NCBI GenBank assembly: GCA_035297145.1
Contig: DATGZN010000012.1
Span: 1-31,281 of the forward strand
Reading direction: 5' to 3'
Source of the DNA: QHXW01 sp035297145
GTDB taxonomy: Bacteria; Acidobacteriota; Terriglobia; Bryobacterales; Bryobacteraceae
Length of the DNA: 31,281 bases
In this document: one piece after another, positions 8,175 to 15,943 of the stretch
Numbering within the stretch: the first letter of the stretch is position 1
Layout of the letters: each line of letters begins with the position of its first letter
Translations under genes and position numbers: made by a program
Notes under the pieces: generated by a model
Seen by the model: only the letters and a program-made list of their open reading frames with translations
The model's database searches: none
Told to the model about the DNA's origin: nothing

Positions 8175-9080
8175 ATGAGATCTCCCGTCGTGCATTCACT
8201 CCGCGCCGTGTGGCGGCGCTTGGCAAATTCCAAGCCCGTCGCCGCAGTCCTGCCCGATCCGCCCGTGCAGCCCAAAATCGGCCTTGCGCTCGGCGGAGGC
8301 TTTGCCCGTGGCGTCGCGCATGTCGGCATTCTCAAGGTCTTCGAGCGCGAACATATTCCCCTCCATTGCATTACTGGCGTCAGCGCCGGCTCCATTGTGG
8401 CCGCGGCTTACGCCAGTGGCACCGACGTCGATGAGATTGCCCGCATCGGATGTGCCATGCGCTTCAACGATGTCGCCCGGTGGACGTTGTGCCGCTTGGG
8501 CCTGGTTCACAGCGAGCGCATGGCCGCTTTCCTCAAGCGGCTGCTCACGAAGTTCACCTTCGAGGAAATGAAGATTTCGCTCGGCATACTGGCGACCGAT
8601 CTGGGCACCGGCGAGCCCGTTTCGTTCCGCGATACCGGCGATGTCATCGTTCCCATCCGCGCCAGTTGCTCCTACCCTGGTTTATTTCAGCCAATCAGCC
8701 ACCAGGGCCGCCTGCTGGTGGATGGCGCCATGTGCATGGAAGTGCCCGCGCAGCTCGCGCGGAAAATGGGCGCGACACACGTAATTTCCGCCTGCTTGCC
8801 CATGCAAGGCCCGGCCGTCGTCCCCGGCAACATGCTGCAGGTTGTGAACCGCTGCTTCCAGATCCTGCAAAGCCGCGCCGAGGAAAGCTGGCGCCGCCAT
8901 TCCGACATCATCGTCACACCCGACGTAACAGGCGTGGCCTGGGATGGATTCAAAAGTGGCGTGGAAATGATCGAGGCCGGCGAGCGCGCCGCCGAAGCCA
9001 TCCTCCCGCAAGTCAAGAAGTGGATTGAGCCAGCCTATATTGCCGCCACTCGCCCCTTGCCCGCAGAAGTAGCCGGGTAA
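8175..9080 (+). CDS. Patatin-like phospholipase (RssA/NTE type)
   Basis: A 301-residue serine hydrolase. The oxyanion-hole motif ALGGGFARGVAHVGIL lies at about residues 38-53, the nucleophile elbow GVSAGS has Ser70, and the catalytic Asp183 lies in LVDGAMCMEVP, giving the Ser-Asp dyad of patatins. No signal peptide is present, so it is cytoplasmic or membrane-associated. Family members hydrolyse acyl esters of phospholipids or lysophospholipids; the substrate here is unknown. The start ATG 8175 is supported by GGAGGAGGT just upstream (about 8159-8167); a GTG at 8166 lies inside that ribosome binding site and is unlikely. It is divergent from the large PIG-L gene (51 bp between starts), so the two promoters face each other in a very short region. 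Confidence 0.88.
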   Translation: MRSPVVHSLRAVWRRLANSKPVAAVLPDPPVQPKIGLALGGGFARGVAHVGILKVFEREHIPLHCITGVSAGSIVAAAYASGTDVDEIARIGCAMRFNDVARWTLCRLGLVHSERMAAFLKRLLTKFTFEEMKISLGILATDLGTGEPVSFRDTGDVIVPIRASCSYPGLFQPISHQGRLLVDGAMCMEVPAQLARKMGATHVISACLPMQGPAVVPGNMLQVVNRCFQILQSRAEESWRRHSDIIVTPDVTGVAWDGFKSGVEMIEAGERAAEAILPQVKKWIEPAYIAATRPLPAEVAG

Positions 9081-9110
9081 AACCGACCGCATACGGGCTG
9101 GGCTGGGCTT

Positions 9111-9138
9111 GTGGTTTGAGCTAGACTGATTCAACCAC
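9111..9138 (+). repeat. Imperfect hairpin in the leader of the cytochrome gene
   Basis: GTGGTTTGA (9111-9119) and TCAACCAC (9131-9138) can pair with one bulged T, leaving an 11-base loop. The hairpin ends 4 bases before the ATG at 9143, where a ribosome binding site would normally be; none is visible. It could affect translation start, or be chance. A threefold GGGCT repeat (about 9095-9109) stands just before it. Confidence 0.3.
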
Positions 9139-9142
9139 GCCC

Positions 9143-9922
9143 ATGGCCAGGTTGATCGGTTCCATTTCATTCTTGTGCCTACTTTCCGCTCAAGCGCAAA
9201 CGCGGGCGCCGCAGTCCCCACAGCCGTCGAATCTTACAGCGCAAGATCTGACTCGCGGCAAGCAGCTTTTTGAAGCCCAGTGCGCGCCGTGCCACGGGAT
9301 TCAAGGAACGGGCGGCAAAGGCGCAAACCTGGCACGTCCCACGCTGAAGCACGCTGCCGACGATGCCGGTCTCTTCGCCGTTATCCAAAACGGTATCGAG
9401 AACACCGGCATGCCGCGCGCCTGGCAAATGACCGACCGTGAGGTGTGGCTGGTGGTTGCGCACGTTCGTTCGCTGGGGCGTGTTGCCGTGGAGAACCTAC
9501 CCGGTGACGCGGCGCAGGGCAAGGCGCTTTTTCGAAGCCAGGGTTGCGGTGCGTGTCATATCGTGAACGGTGTTGGCGGGAACCTCGGTCCGGAACTCAC
9601 CGAAGTCGGGGCACGCCGCAGCTCCGAGCGTTTGCGCCAGTGCCTGCTCGAACCGGGCAAGGCCCTTCCTGACGGGTTCGTGATGGTTCGTGCAGTCCGA
9701 GGCGATGGCTCCGCGTTGGAAGGCATTCGCGTCAATGAAGACTCGTTCACCATTCAGCTTCGGGATTTGGCCAACAGATTTCACTCGCTTCGAAAGCAGC
9801 AGCTTCAGACACTGGAATACAAACTGGAAGCAACGCCGATGTCGAGTTATCGGGATAAGTTATCTGGCGCCGAGGTGGACCACTTAGTCGCCTATTTGGC
9901 CAGCTTGCGAGGTCAGCGATGA
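9143..9922 (+). CDS. Secreted two-heme cytochrome c with 'putative heme-binding' C-terminal domain
   Basis: A 259-residue protein with a signal peptide (about 1-19, ISFLCLLSAQAQT). Two heme c sites are visible: CAPCH (47-51) and CGACH (135-139). Met90 in NTGMPRAW is a plausible axial ligand for the first heme, and a Met in EATPMSSYRDKLSG for the second. The second half (GGNLGPELTEVGARR, the LLEPGKALPDGF helix, ending HLVAYLASLRG) is of the planctomycete/acidobacterial putative heme-binding type. It should act in the periplasm as electron acceptor. Its stop overlaps the quinoprotein start by four bases (ATGA), so the natural partner is the PQQ dehydrogenase, with electrons passing from PQQ to this cytochrome. 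No clear ribosome binding site; a hairpin occupies the leader. Confidence 0.88.
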   Translation: MARLIGSISFLCLLSAQAQTRAPQSPQPSNLTAQDLTRGKQLFEAQCAPCHGIQGTGGKGANLARPTLKHAADDAGLFAVIQNGIENTGMPRAWQMTDREVWLVVAHVRSLGRVAVENLPGDAAQGKALFRSQGCGACHIVNGVGGNLGPELTEVGARRSSERLRQCLLEPGKALPDGFVMVRAVRGDGSALEGIRVNEDSFTIQLRDLANRFHSLRKQQLQTLEYKLEATPMSSYRDKLSGAEVDHLVAYLASLRGQR

Positions 9923-11499
9923 GATTCGCACGTGTAACGTTCCTGCTTCCCTGTCTTCTCACTGCGCAGGTGCCCTACGAACGAATCGTCAACGCAGATG
10001 GAGAGCCCGGTGTTTGGCTCACTTACTCAGGGAACTATCAGGGGCACCGTTACTCGCGGCTGGCGGAAATCACGCCCGCGAACGTGGCCGGGTTGCGTCC
10101 CCTATGGGTCTATCAAACGAATAACCCTCGGACCGAAGTCTCTCCGGTGGTAGTGGACGGTGTGATGTACGTCACTGAGGCAAACAACGTGACCGCGCTC
10201 GACGTTCACACGGGACGGTCCCTATGGAGCTGGACACGGCCGATTCCGAAGGACCTGCAAACCATCGGGTTCGGCCGCACAAACCGTGGCGTTGCTGTGA
10301 TTGATGAGTTGGTCGTGGTGGGCACGCTGGACGCACATCTGGTCGCGCTCGATGCCAAGACCGGTGCGGTTCGCTGGGATGCCGAAGTGGCGGACTACAA
10401 GGTCGGCCACTGTATTACCGGGGCGCCCATCGCCATCGATGGCAAGATCCTTACTGGCATCTCGGGCGGCGAGGCAGGTATCCGTGGCTTCATCGATGCC
10501 TACGACGCGAAAAGTGGGAAACGTCTCTGGCGATTCTGGACGATTCCTGGCCCCGGAGAGCCAGGGCACGATACCTGGACAAGTGATGCATGGAAAACCG
10601 GAGGCGGCTCGACCTGGGTTTCGGGTTCCTATGATCCCGACCTGAAGCTCGTCTATTGGGGCGTAGGCAACCCCGGACCCGATTGGAATGGTGACAGCCG
10701 CATCGGTGACAATCTCTATACCTGCTCGCTGATCGCGCTAGATGCCGATACCGGCAAGCTGCGCTGGCATTTTCAGTTCACACCGCACGACGAGCACGAT
10801 TGGGATGCCACCGAGATTCCTGTTCTGATCAACGGCACCGTGCGCGGACAGCCACGCAAACTCATGGCCATGGCGAACCGCAATGGCTTTTATTATCTGC
10901 TCGACCGGGCAACCGGAGAGTTCCTGCTCGGCACACCCTACGCCAAGCAGACATGGGCCAAGGGACTGGATGACAGTGGCCGTCCCATGGTGTTACCGAA
11001 CAGCGCGCCGAGCGTTCAGGGCACATTGGTTTACCCGAGCCTGCAAGGAGCCACTAACTGGTTCAGTCCATCCTATAGCCCGAAGACGAATCTTTTCTAC
11101 GTGGCGGTCCGTGAGATGGGTTCCTACTATTTCAAAGGCGAAGCCGAGTATAAGCCAGGCACCTTCTTTGCGGGCGGAGGCGAGCGCGCATTGGACGGTG
11201 ACCAAGCCTGGGGTGCAATTCGTGCGCTCTATCCCACCACTGGCAAGATGATCTGGGAGTTTCGCCTGAAGTCCCCGCCTTGGGCTGGCGTTCTGTCAAC
11301 CGCCGGAGGGTTGGTGTTCGGCGGCTCCAACGAAGGGAACTTCTACGCACTCGACGCCCGCGACGGAAAACCGCTCTGGGACTTCCAGACCGGCTCCAGC
11401 ATGGAGTCCAATCCCATTAGTTTCTTTGTAGACGGCAAACAGCGCGTGGCCGTAGCCGCGGGACGTGCGGTATTCGTGTTCGGCCTCGCCGGTAACTGA
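9919..11499 (+). CDS. PQQ-dependent (quinoprotein) alcohol dehydrogenase-like protein
   Basis: A 526-residue secreted beta-propeller with a signal peptide of about 16 residues (FLLPCLLTAQVP). Family landmarks are present: WLTYSGNYQGHRYSRL at the N-terminus, repeated propeller motifs (ALDVHTGRSLW, ALDAKTGAVRWDAE, ALDADTGKLRWHFQ, YALDARDGKPLWDFQTG), ILTGISGGEAGIRGF, and GDNLYTCSLIALD, whose Asp near residue 262 corresponds to the likely catalytic base. The vicinal Cys-Cys pair of methanol dehydrogenases is not seen. Enzymes of this family oxidise alcohols, aldehydes or sugars with PQQ and pass electrons to cytochrome c. It has no fused C-terminal heme; the separate cytochrome encoded just upstream (4-bp overlap) takes that place. 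Substrate cannot be told; no PQQ synthesis genes are in the window. Confidence 0.9.
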   Translation: MRFARVTFLLPCLLTAQVPYERIVNADGEPGVWLTYSGNYQGHRYSRLAEITPANVAGLRPLWVYQTNNPRTEVSPVVVDGVMYVTEANNVTALDVHTGRSLWSWTRPIPKDLQTIGFGRTNRGVAVIDELVVVGTLDAHLVALDAKTGAVRWDAEVADYKVGHCITGAPIAIDGKILTGISGGEAGIRGFIDAYDAKSGKRLWRFWTIPGPGEPGHDTWTSDAWKTGGGSTWVSGSYDPDLKLVYWGVGNPGPDWNGDSRIGDNLYTCSLIALDADTGKLRWHFQFTPHDEHDWDATEIPVLINGTVRGQPRKLMAMANRNGFYYLLDRATGEFLLGTPYAKQTWAKGLDDSGRPMVLPNSAPSVQGTLVYPSLQGATNWFSPSYSPKTNLFYVAVREMGSYYFKGEAEYKPGTFFAGGGERALDGDQAWGAIRALYPTTGKMIWEFRLKSPPWAGVLSTAGGLVFGGSNEGNFYALDARDGKPLWDFQTGSSMESNPISFFVDGKQRVAVAAGRAVFVFGLAGN

Positions 11500-11565
11500 G
11501 TCTGGAAGAAAACTCAAGAAGTGCAACCATTCGGGCCAAAGCCGCGTCCTCCGACGGGAGGGCTT

Positions 11566-11910
11566 ATGAAACTGATCGTTCTACTTGCCGCGGCCACCGT
11601 TGCCGTACCGCTGGCAATCTGCCAAGAGAGGCCACAGCAACTCCACCAGATGATCGCCCACATTTCTCTTTCGGCAGACAGCATACAGCGGGACATCTCG
11701 CAGGCCGCGTATACTCCCATAATTCAATTGAAGGGAGACGTAAAGATCGTAAAGCCGCTTTGCGCTCCGGCGGGCCCAGCGGGCTCACTGGTCTGCGAAG
11801 AAGAGATGGTCTTGCACGCGGATGAGGCAGAGTACCGCGAGGATACCGGCGAGATTACACCGAAGGGAAACGTACACGTGAGCTTCCGCAAGATGAAGGA
11901 GTCAAGGTAG
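11566..11910 (+). CDS. Small secreted OstA/LptA-like protein
   Basis: A 114-residue protein with a clear signal peptide (MKLIVLLAAATVAVPLAICQ). The central strand IIQLKGDVKIVKP and the later VLHADEAEYREDTGEITPKG followed by NVHV are the hallmark of OstA/LptA-type beta-jellyroll repeats ('adeAeYd..tgei.a.GnV.v'), which bind lipopolysaccharide in the periplasm. It is shorter than LptA itself (about 160-180 residues) and probably holds only one or two repeat units. ATG 11566 is supported by GGGAGG about 6 bases upstream. It follows the quinoprotein by 66 bases on the same strand and may be cotranscribed, though no functional link to alcohol oxidation is obvious. A role in lipid handling is inference. 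Confidence 0.6.
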   Translation: MKLIVLLAAATVAVPLAICQERPQQLHQMIAHISLSADSIQRDISQAAYTPIIQLKGDVKIVKPLCAPAGPAGSLVCEEEMVLHADEAEYREDTGEITPKGNVHVSFRKMKESR

Positions 11911-11948
11911 GGCCAGGCACCGCCTCGCCTTCCTCCCGGGAAGTGGGT

Positions 11949-12197
11949 TTACGAGACCAGCCGGCCTGATCGAACTAAGGGTCCCACAGCCAAGTCCTCG
12001 TCAATTAAGGGCCAATGGATCCCGTAACCGGAAGGTGAAAGCTCGGCTCGATCCCGTTCTGCCTGGGATGCGTGAGCAAGCCGCTCGGAACACCTTTCCC
12101 ATGGAATCGAAACGGACCCGCTTTCCGTGGTCACAATGAGCGCCTCGCGCGTCGTCACAATTGCTTTTGCCAATATCGGGGCTGTCTTACTTGGCAC
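11949..12197 (-). CDS. DUF2442 domain protein
   Basis: An 82-residue protein. It fits the DUF2442 pattern: a strand ALIVTTESGSVSIPW in which a short variable sequence leads to 'ipWerc.rL', a helix of the ERLAHASQAERDRAEL type, and the end motif SGYGIHWPLIDEDLAVGPLV (in the family G-gi-WP-lDEDis--gL). The GTG start at 12197 is supported by GGAGG five bases upstream. DUF2442 genes often sit beside DUF4160 genes and are discussed as toxin-antitoxin-like pairs, but no DUF4160 gene is seen here. Upstream on the same strand is a 41-codon ORF with no recognised relative. Function unknown. Confidence 0.65.
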   Translation of the reverse strand: MPSKTAPILAKAIVTTREALIVTTESGSVSIPWERCSERLAHASQAERDRAELSPSGYGIHWPLIDEDLAVGPLVRSGRLVS

Positions 12198-12266
12198 GAT
12201 TTCCTCCGAAATGCTCCCGACCCTCGTGTCTCAAAAGGGCCGCTCAGTCTGCGTTTTCGAATGTCC

Positions 12267-12392
12267 TCACCGCGCCGTCTGCTGGTTGAGAAGCGCTTCT
12301 TGCTCTTCGATGTACGCCCACAGTTCCTCGTCGGATTTGAAAGACGGTTTTTTTGGCATCTCCGCTGATCCAGCAAACTCCTTCCCATTCAT
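12267..12392 (-). CDS. Possible 41-residue protein upstream of DUF2442
   Basis: A short frame on the minus strand, 70 bp before the DUF2442 start. It encodes a hydrophilic peptide with the segment MPKKPSFKSDEELWAYIEEQ. An inner ATG at 12359, with AGCGGAG just before it, would give 30 residues. The phrase PxFKSDEE resembles the opening of CopG/BrnA-type antitoxins (P-FKSEeEe-eFW), but the DNA-binding part is missing, so it may be a remnant. It is divergent from the 93-residue ORF at 12434. Weakly supported. Confidence 0.35.
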   Translation of the reverse strand: MNGKEFAGSAEMPKKPSFKSDEELWAYIEEQEALLNQQTAR

Positions 12393-12433
12393 TTTGCCAC
12401 CGGCCCCCGCGTGTGGGTGATAGTCTGGGGTAT

Positions 12434-12715
12434 ATGTCGTGGCATCGAAAGACCGTTAGCGTGGCGACGGAGATAGACACCATTTCGGCAGAAGCGTTCC
12501 TCAACGAGGTTTCGAAAGCGATTCAAGCAACGAGTTCGACCCAGTCTCTCAACGAAGCAGAAGTTTATAGAGACGACAACACCGTTCCCGGCCATATATC
12601 TTTTTACGTTTCCCCCAAAGCATCAACCATCGCGAAGAATGTGCTGGCCGAGTTTTCTGCCGTTGCTTGCGCGGAACCCAATCTAGCCGGACTTCGAAAG
12701 GTGTTCCCGAGTTAG
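12434..12715 (+). CDS. Hypothetical protein, 93 residues
   Basis: Not recognised. The frame has a plausible amino-acid mix: an N-terminal strand HRKTVSVATEIDTI, a helix AEAFLNEVSKAIQATS, an acidic turn with EVYRDDNTVPGHISFYVS, and a C-terminal helix STIAKNVLAEFSAVAC. This suggests a small alpha/beta cytoplasmic protein. There is no signal peptide or membrane segment. ATG 12434 is preceded by GGGG about 4 bases upstream, a weak ribosome binding site; the frame is open further upstream (to about 12353) but without a better start. It may be part of a small accessory cluster with DUF2442. Neighbours give no function. Confidence 0.4.
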   Translation: MSWHRKTVSVATEIDTISAEAFLNEVSKAIQATSSTQSLNEAEVYRDDNTVPGHISFYVSPKASTIAKNVLAEFSAVACAEPNLAGLRKVFPS

Positions 12716-13084
12716 CGCCACGCACTGTTACACAAAAGGGTCCTTGTTGAACGTTATCCAGCGAAGGCGAATGCCACTGACGCCACAATGAACACTAGTG
12801 ATGGCACACCCCTGAGGAAGTCGTGCCGCGCCCTTTCACAGGCCGGGATTGAGTTCTCGTTGAGCAATCCAAAGTTCGGGACTGAGACGTACATTCAGCT
12901 CCGTATCCGTAAATCCTCAGGAGCAAGCCGGGGCGCGCGGCAAGAATGAGCACGTGGAGGCCGTACGCCACTCCGCTAGCCCATCCGAAACAAAGGAGGA
13001 CGCAGACGGGCCAACTGGACGTGTATTTCGGCCACGCTTAGATGCGGGCACAGTTACAAGCTGGGCGATGCCCGCCTGCGCCCT
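12716..13084 (+). other. Region without a convincing gene
   Basis: No recognisable gene, RNA or repeat is seen. One 53-codon plus-strand frame (ATG 12788 to TGA 12949) has a fairly protein-like middle (LSQAGIEFSLSNPKF, ETYIQLRIRK) and could be a small gene or the remains of one, but it has no clear ribosome binding site. The last 80 bases before 13085 lie downstream of nuoB and show no strong terminator hairpin. Confidence 0.3.
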
Positions 13085-13636
13085 TCACGCCAGATTCAGA
13101 ACCTGCATCATCGTTCCGCTCTGGCCCTGAATCTTCTCCTGCAGCATCATCAGTGCGTGAATGAGCTGCTCGGGACGCGGTGGGCACCCGGGAACAAACA
13201 CATCCACCGGGATCACCTGGTTGACCGGAACCAGCGCGTAATTGTTGAACACGCCCGTCGAGGTGGCGCAGGCGCCCATCGAGATTACCCACTTCGGTTC
13301 GGGCATCTGCTGGTACAGGTGGCGGATCACCGGGGCCATCTTGTTCGAAACGCGGCCGGCGATGATCATGAGGTCCGACTGCCGCGGCGAGCCGCGAAAT
13401 ACTTCTGCCCCGAAACGCGCGATGTCGAAGCGCGATGCGCTCATGGACATCATTTCGATGGCGCAGCAGGCCAAGCCGAACGACATGGGCCAGATGGAGT
13501 TCTTGCGCGCCCAGTTGATGGCTTTATCGAGCGTCGTGAGAATGAGCCCTTCAGACGCCGCCGACCGTTCCGTGAATTCGTTGTCGATGCGCGCGAATAG
13601 CTCCGGCGGGCCGCTCGCTAATGGACTGTCTGCCAT
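13085..13636 (-). CDS. nuoB: NADH-quinone oxidoreductase subunit B (NuoB), stand-alone gene
   Basis: A 183-residue protein of complex I carrying the N2 [4Fe-4S] cluster, the last cluster before quinone. All four ligands are visible: the vicinal pair Cys57-Cys58 in GLACCAIEMM, Cys123 in SMGACATSTG and Cys151 in VPGCPPRPE. Typical blocks ARKNSIWPMSFGLACC and SRFDIARFGAEVFRGSPRQS are intact. Length is in the family range (about 160-220). ATG 13636 gives the usual short N-terminus; the frame stays open upstream but lacks family features. It is odd that no other nuo gene adjoins: the neighbours are an unassigned region and a divergent malQ. It may be a second or dispersed copy. The group 4 hydrogenase small subunit is a relative, but the motif spelling favours NuoB. 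Confidence 0.9.
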   Translation of the reverse strand: MADSPLASGPPELFARIDNEFTERSAASEGLILTTLDKAINWARKNSIWPMSFGLACCAIEMMSMSASRFDIARFGAEVFRGSPRQSDLMIIAGRVSNKMAPVIRHLYQQMPEPKWVISMGACATSTGVFNNYALVPVNQVIPVDVFVPGCPPRPEQLIHALMMLQEKIQGQSGTMMQVLNLA

Positions 13637-13684
13637 ATCTCTATTTTCGCACGGAGGGAACGTGGTTTCCGTGAGAGCCACTGC

Positions 13685-13690
13685 TAGAAT
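13685..13690 (+). promoter_or_regulatory. Possible extended -10 promoter of malQ
   Basis: TGCTAGAAT (13682-13690) fits an extended -10 element (TGnTAnAAT). No good -35 is seen 17 bases upstream. The GTG start of malQ lies 12 bases downstream, so transcription would begin only about 5-6 bases before translation. It lies in the 66-bp divergent region between nuoB and malQ. Confidence 0.35.
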
Positions 13691-13702
13691 CGGAAGATCC
13701 GC

Positions 13703-15919
13703 GTGCCGATCACCTCCTCCACCTACGCCGAAGCTCTGGACCGGGCCGCTGAGCTTTGGGGAATACAGCCGGACTACTGGGACATTTGGGGGAAACATCA
13801 CATCACGCCCGTCGAAACCAAGCGTGCCATCCTCCGCTCGCTGGGTGTCCCCACAGGTACCAAGGAAGAATTGGACGAAGCCTTGGCGGCGCGCTCTCGC
13901 CAGGAGTGGTCGCGCCTGGTTGCGCCCTGCCTCGTGATCAGCGAAAGCCAGCGACCGCGGCAGTTTGCCGCGAATTTGCCGGCGGATCTCGCCGCCCTGG
14001 ATGCCCGCGTAACTCTAAAATTGGAAAACGGTGCACCCCAGATCTATCAGGTGCCCCTTCGGGAACTTCCGGTAGCCGATACCATGGAGTTCAACGGATC
14101 GAGCCATGTGCGCAAGCTCGTGCCCCTGCCGGATGAAATGCCGCTTGGGTATCACGACCTGGAAATCCTGGTGGGCGGCGCATGTGCCACCACGCGGCTC
14201 ATCGTGGCGCCAGACCGCGCGTATCTGCCCGAAGGATTGCGTGCCGCCGGCATCGCCATTGCGCTTTACGGAGTGCGGTCCGATCGCAACTGGGGATGCG
14301 GTGATTTTCACGATCTTCAGGGTGTTCTCGATTGGGTGGCGGGCCAAGTGGGCGCCAGCTTCGTGGCTCTCAATCCCCTGCATGCCATCCACAATCGACG
14401 CCCGTATAACACCAGTCCCTACCTGCCCAACTCCATCTTCTACCAGAACTGGCTTTACCTGGATGTCGAAGGCATTCCCGATTTCACCGCCTGCCCGCGC
14501 GCGCAGCGTCTCTGGGCGAAACCGGAGATCCAGCAGGAAGTAGCCGCGCTGCGGTCGTCTGAGTTCGTGGAGTACGAGCGCGTCCAAGCGCTCAAAATGC
14601 GGTTCCTCAAACCGGTGTTCGCGACTTTTCTGCGAGAATACCGGGCGAACTCGGCTCGCGCCCGCGAGTTTCAGGAATACATCGGCCGCGAAGGCGAACT
14701 GCTGCGCCGCTTCGCCACCTACTGCGCACTCGACGAGTGGATTCACAGCCGAAATCCGGACGTCTGGTTGTGGACCGATTGGCCTGAGCCGCTGCGCAAT
14801 CCGGATTCCACGGAAACCGAAGCTTTTCGCAAAAAACACTGGCGCCTGGTTCTGTTCTACCAGTACCTGGAATGGCAGATCAGTGTGCAACTCAGCGCCG
14901 CTCAAAAGCACGCCCGCGAGAAGGGACTGTCCATCGGGTTGTATCACGACCTCGCGCTGGCCACTGATCGCTTTGGTTCGGACCTGTGGGCACACCGGTC
15001 GTTTTTCGCTGCCGGCTGCCGCGTCGGCTCGCCTCCCGATGATTTTTCGCCGCAAGGCCAGGACTGGGCTTTTCCTCCGCCCAACGCCGCACAGCACCGT
15101 GAATCCGGCTATCAACTCTTCGTCGAATCCATTCGAAAGAACTGCCGGTACGGCGGAGCCCTACGCATCGATCACGTCATGCGGTTTTTCCGCCTGTACT
15201 GGATTCCCGATGGCGCCGACGCCGCCCACGGCGCCTACGTGCGTGACCATTGGGACGACCTCATCCGCATCGTTGCCCTCGAGAGCGTGCGCCACAAAGT
15301 CATCGTCATCGGCGAAGACCTGGGTACCGTCGAGCCGGAAGTGCGCCAGACGCTGGCTCGCTTCGGCATCCTCAGCTACCGGCTTCTGTACTTTGAGAAG
15401 GACGGCCAGGGCGCTTTTCGTAAGCCCGCCGATTACTCCCGTCAGGCGCTGGTTTCCTCGACCACCCACGATCTGCCTACGCTCGCGGGTTTTTGGACGC
15501 ACCGCGACATTGAGGAGCGGCGCCGCGCCGGCGTTCTCGACGAGGCCGGGTATCGAGCCCAACGCGACGCCCGCGAGGTCGAAAAGCAGAAAATGCTGGA
15601 TGCTCTGCTGGCGGCCGGCCTGCTCCCCGCCTGGTATCCCCGCTCGGCTCGTGACATTCCCGAACTGACCGGAGAGTTGCATAACGCCGTCATCGGCTTT
15701 CTCGCCTCCACACCCTCGATGCTGCTGTTAGTCAATCAGGAAGACTTGACTAAGGAGACCGCCCAACAGAATCTCCCCGGCACCACGTGGCAGTATCCCA
15801 ACTGGAGCCGCAAGATGCATTTCCGCATCGATGAGCTCTACTCCGCCAAGCAGGCCACCGACTTCGTGCTGATGTTCCGCAACTGGATCGAGCGCAGCGG
15901 CCGTCCCAACCGCCGGTAG
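13703..15919 (+). CDS. malQ: 4-alpha-glucanotransferase (amylomaltase, GH77)
   Basis: A 738-residue enzyme that moves alpha-1,4-glucan segments between maltodextrins in glycogen/maltose metabolism in the cytoplasm. GH77 motifs are clear: the substrate-site opening GVRSDRNWGCGDFHDL, NPLHAIHNRRPYNTSPYLP, the nucleophile motif LRIDHVMRFFRLYWIP (Asp near residue 489), the acid/base motif VIGEDLGTVEPEV (Glu near 536) and SSTTHDLPTLAGFW (Asp near 588). Residues 1-190 form the N-terminal beta-domain of the longer E. coli-type MalQ (YWDIWGKHHITPVETKRAIL is typical), so this is the long form rather than the compact Thermus type. The GTG start has GGAAG about 7 bases upstream. It ends 24 bp before the convergent phosphoesterase stop. 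Confidence 0.93.
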   Translation: MPITSSTYAEALDRAAELWGIQPDYWDIWGKHHITPVETKRAILRSLGVPTGTKEELDEALAARSRQEWSRLVAPCLVISESQRPRQFAANLPADLAALDARVTLKLENGAPQIYQVPLRELPVADTMEFNGSSHVRKLVPLPDEMPLGYHDLEILVGGACATTRLIVAPDRAYLPEGLRAAGIAIALYGVRSDRNWGCGDFHDLQGVLDWVAGQVGASFVALNPLHAIHNRRPYNTSPYLPNSIFYQNWLYLDVEGIPDFTACPRAQRLWAKPEIQQEVAALRSSEFVEYERVQALKMRFLKPVFATFLREYRANSARAREFQEYIGREGELLRRFATYCALDEWIHSRNPDVWLWTDWPEPLRNPDSTETEAFRKKHWRLVLFYQYLEWQISVQLSAAQKHAREKGLSIGLYHDLALATDRFGSDLWAHRSFFAAGCRVGSPPDDFSPQGQDWAFPPPNAAQHRESGYQLFVESIRKNCRYGGALRIDHVMRFFRLYWIPDGADAAHGAYVRDHWDDLIRIVALESVRHKVIVIGEDLGTVEPEVRQTLARFGILSYRLLYFEKDGQGAFRKPADYSRQALVSSTTHDLPTLAGFWTHRDIEERRRAGVLDEAGYRAQRDAREVEKQKMLDALLAAGLLPAWYPRSARDIPELTGELHNAVIGFLASTPSMLLLVNQEDLTKETAQQNLPGTTWQYPNWSRKMHFRIDELYSAKQATDFVLMFRNWIERSGRPNRR

Positions 15920-15943
15920 GACAGGCATTCCTGCCTCTACACA

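Noticed and set aside
14015..15115. Minus-strand frame of 366 codons inside malQ
   Set aside because: Antisense to conserved GH77 motifs; composition is that of a shadow frame.
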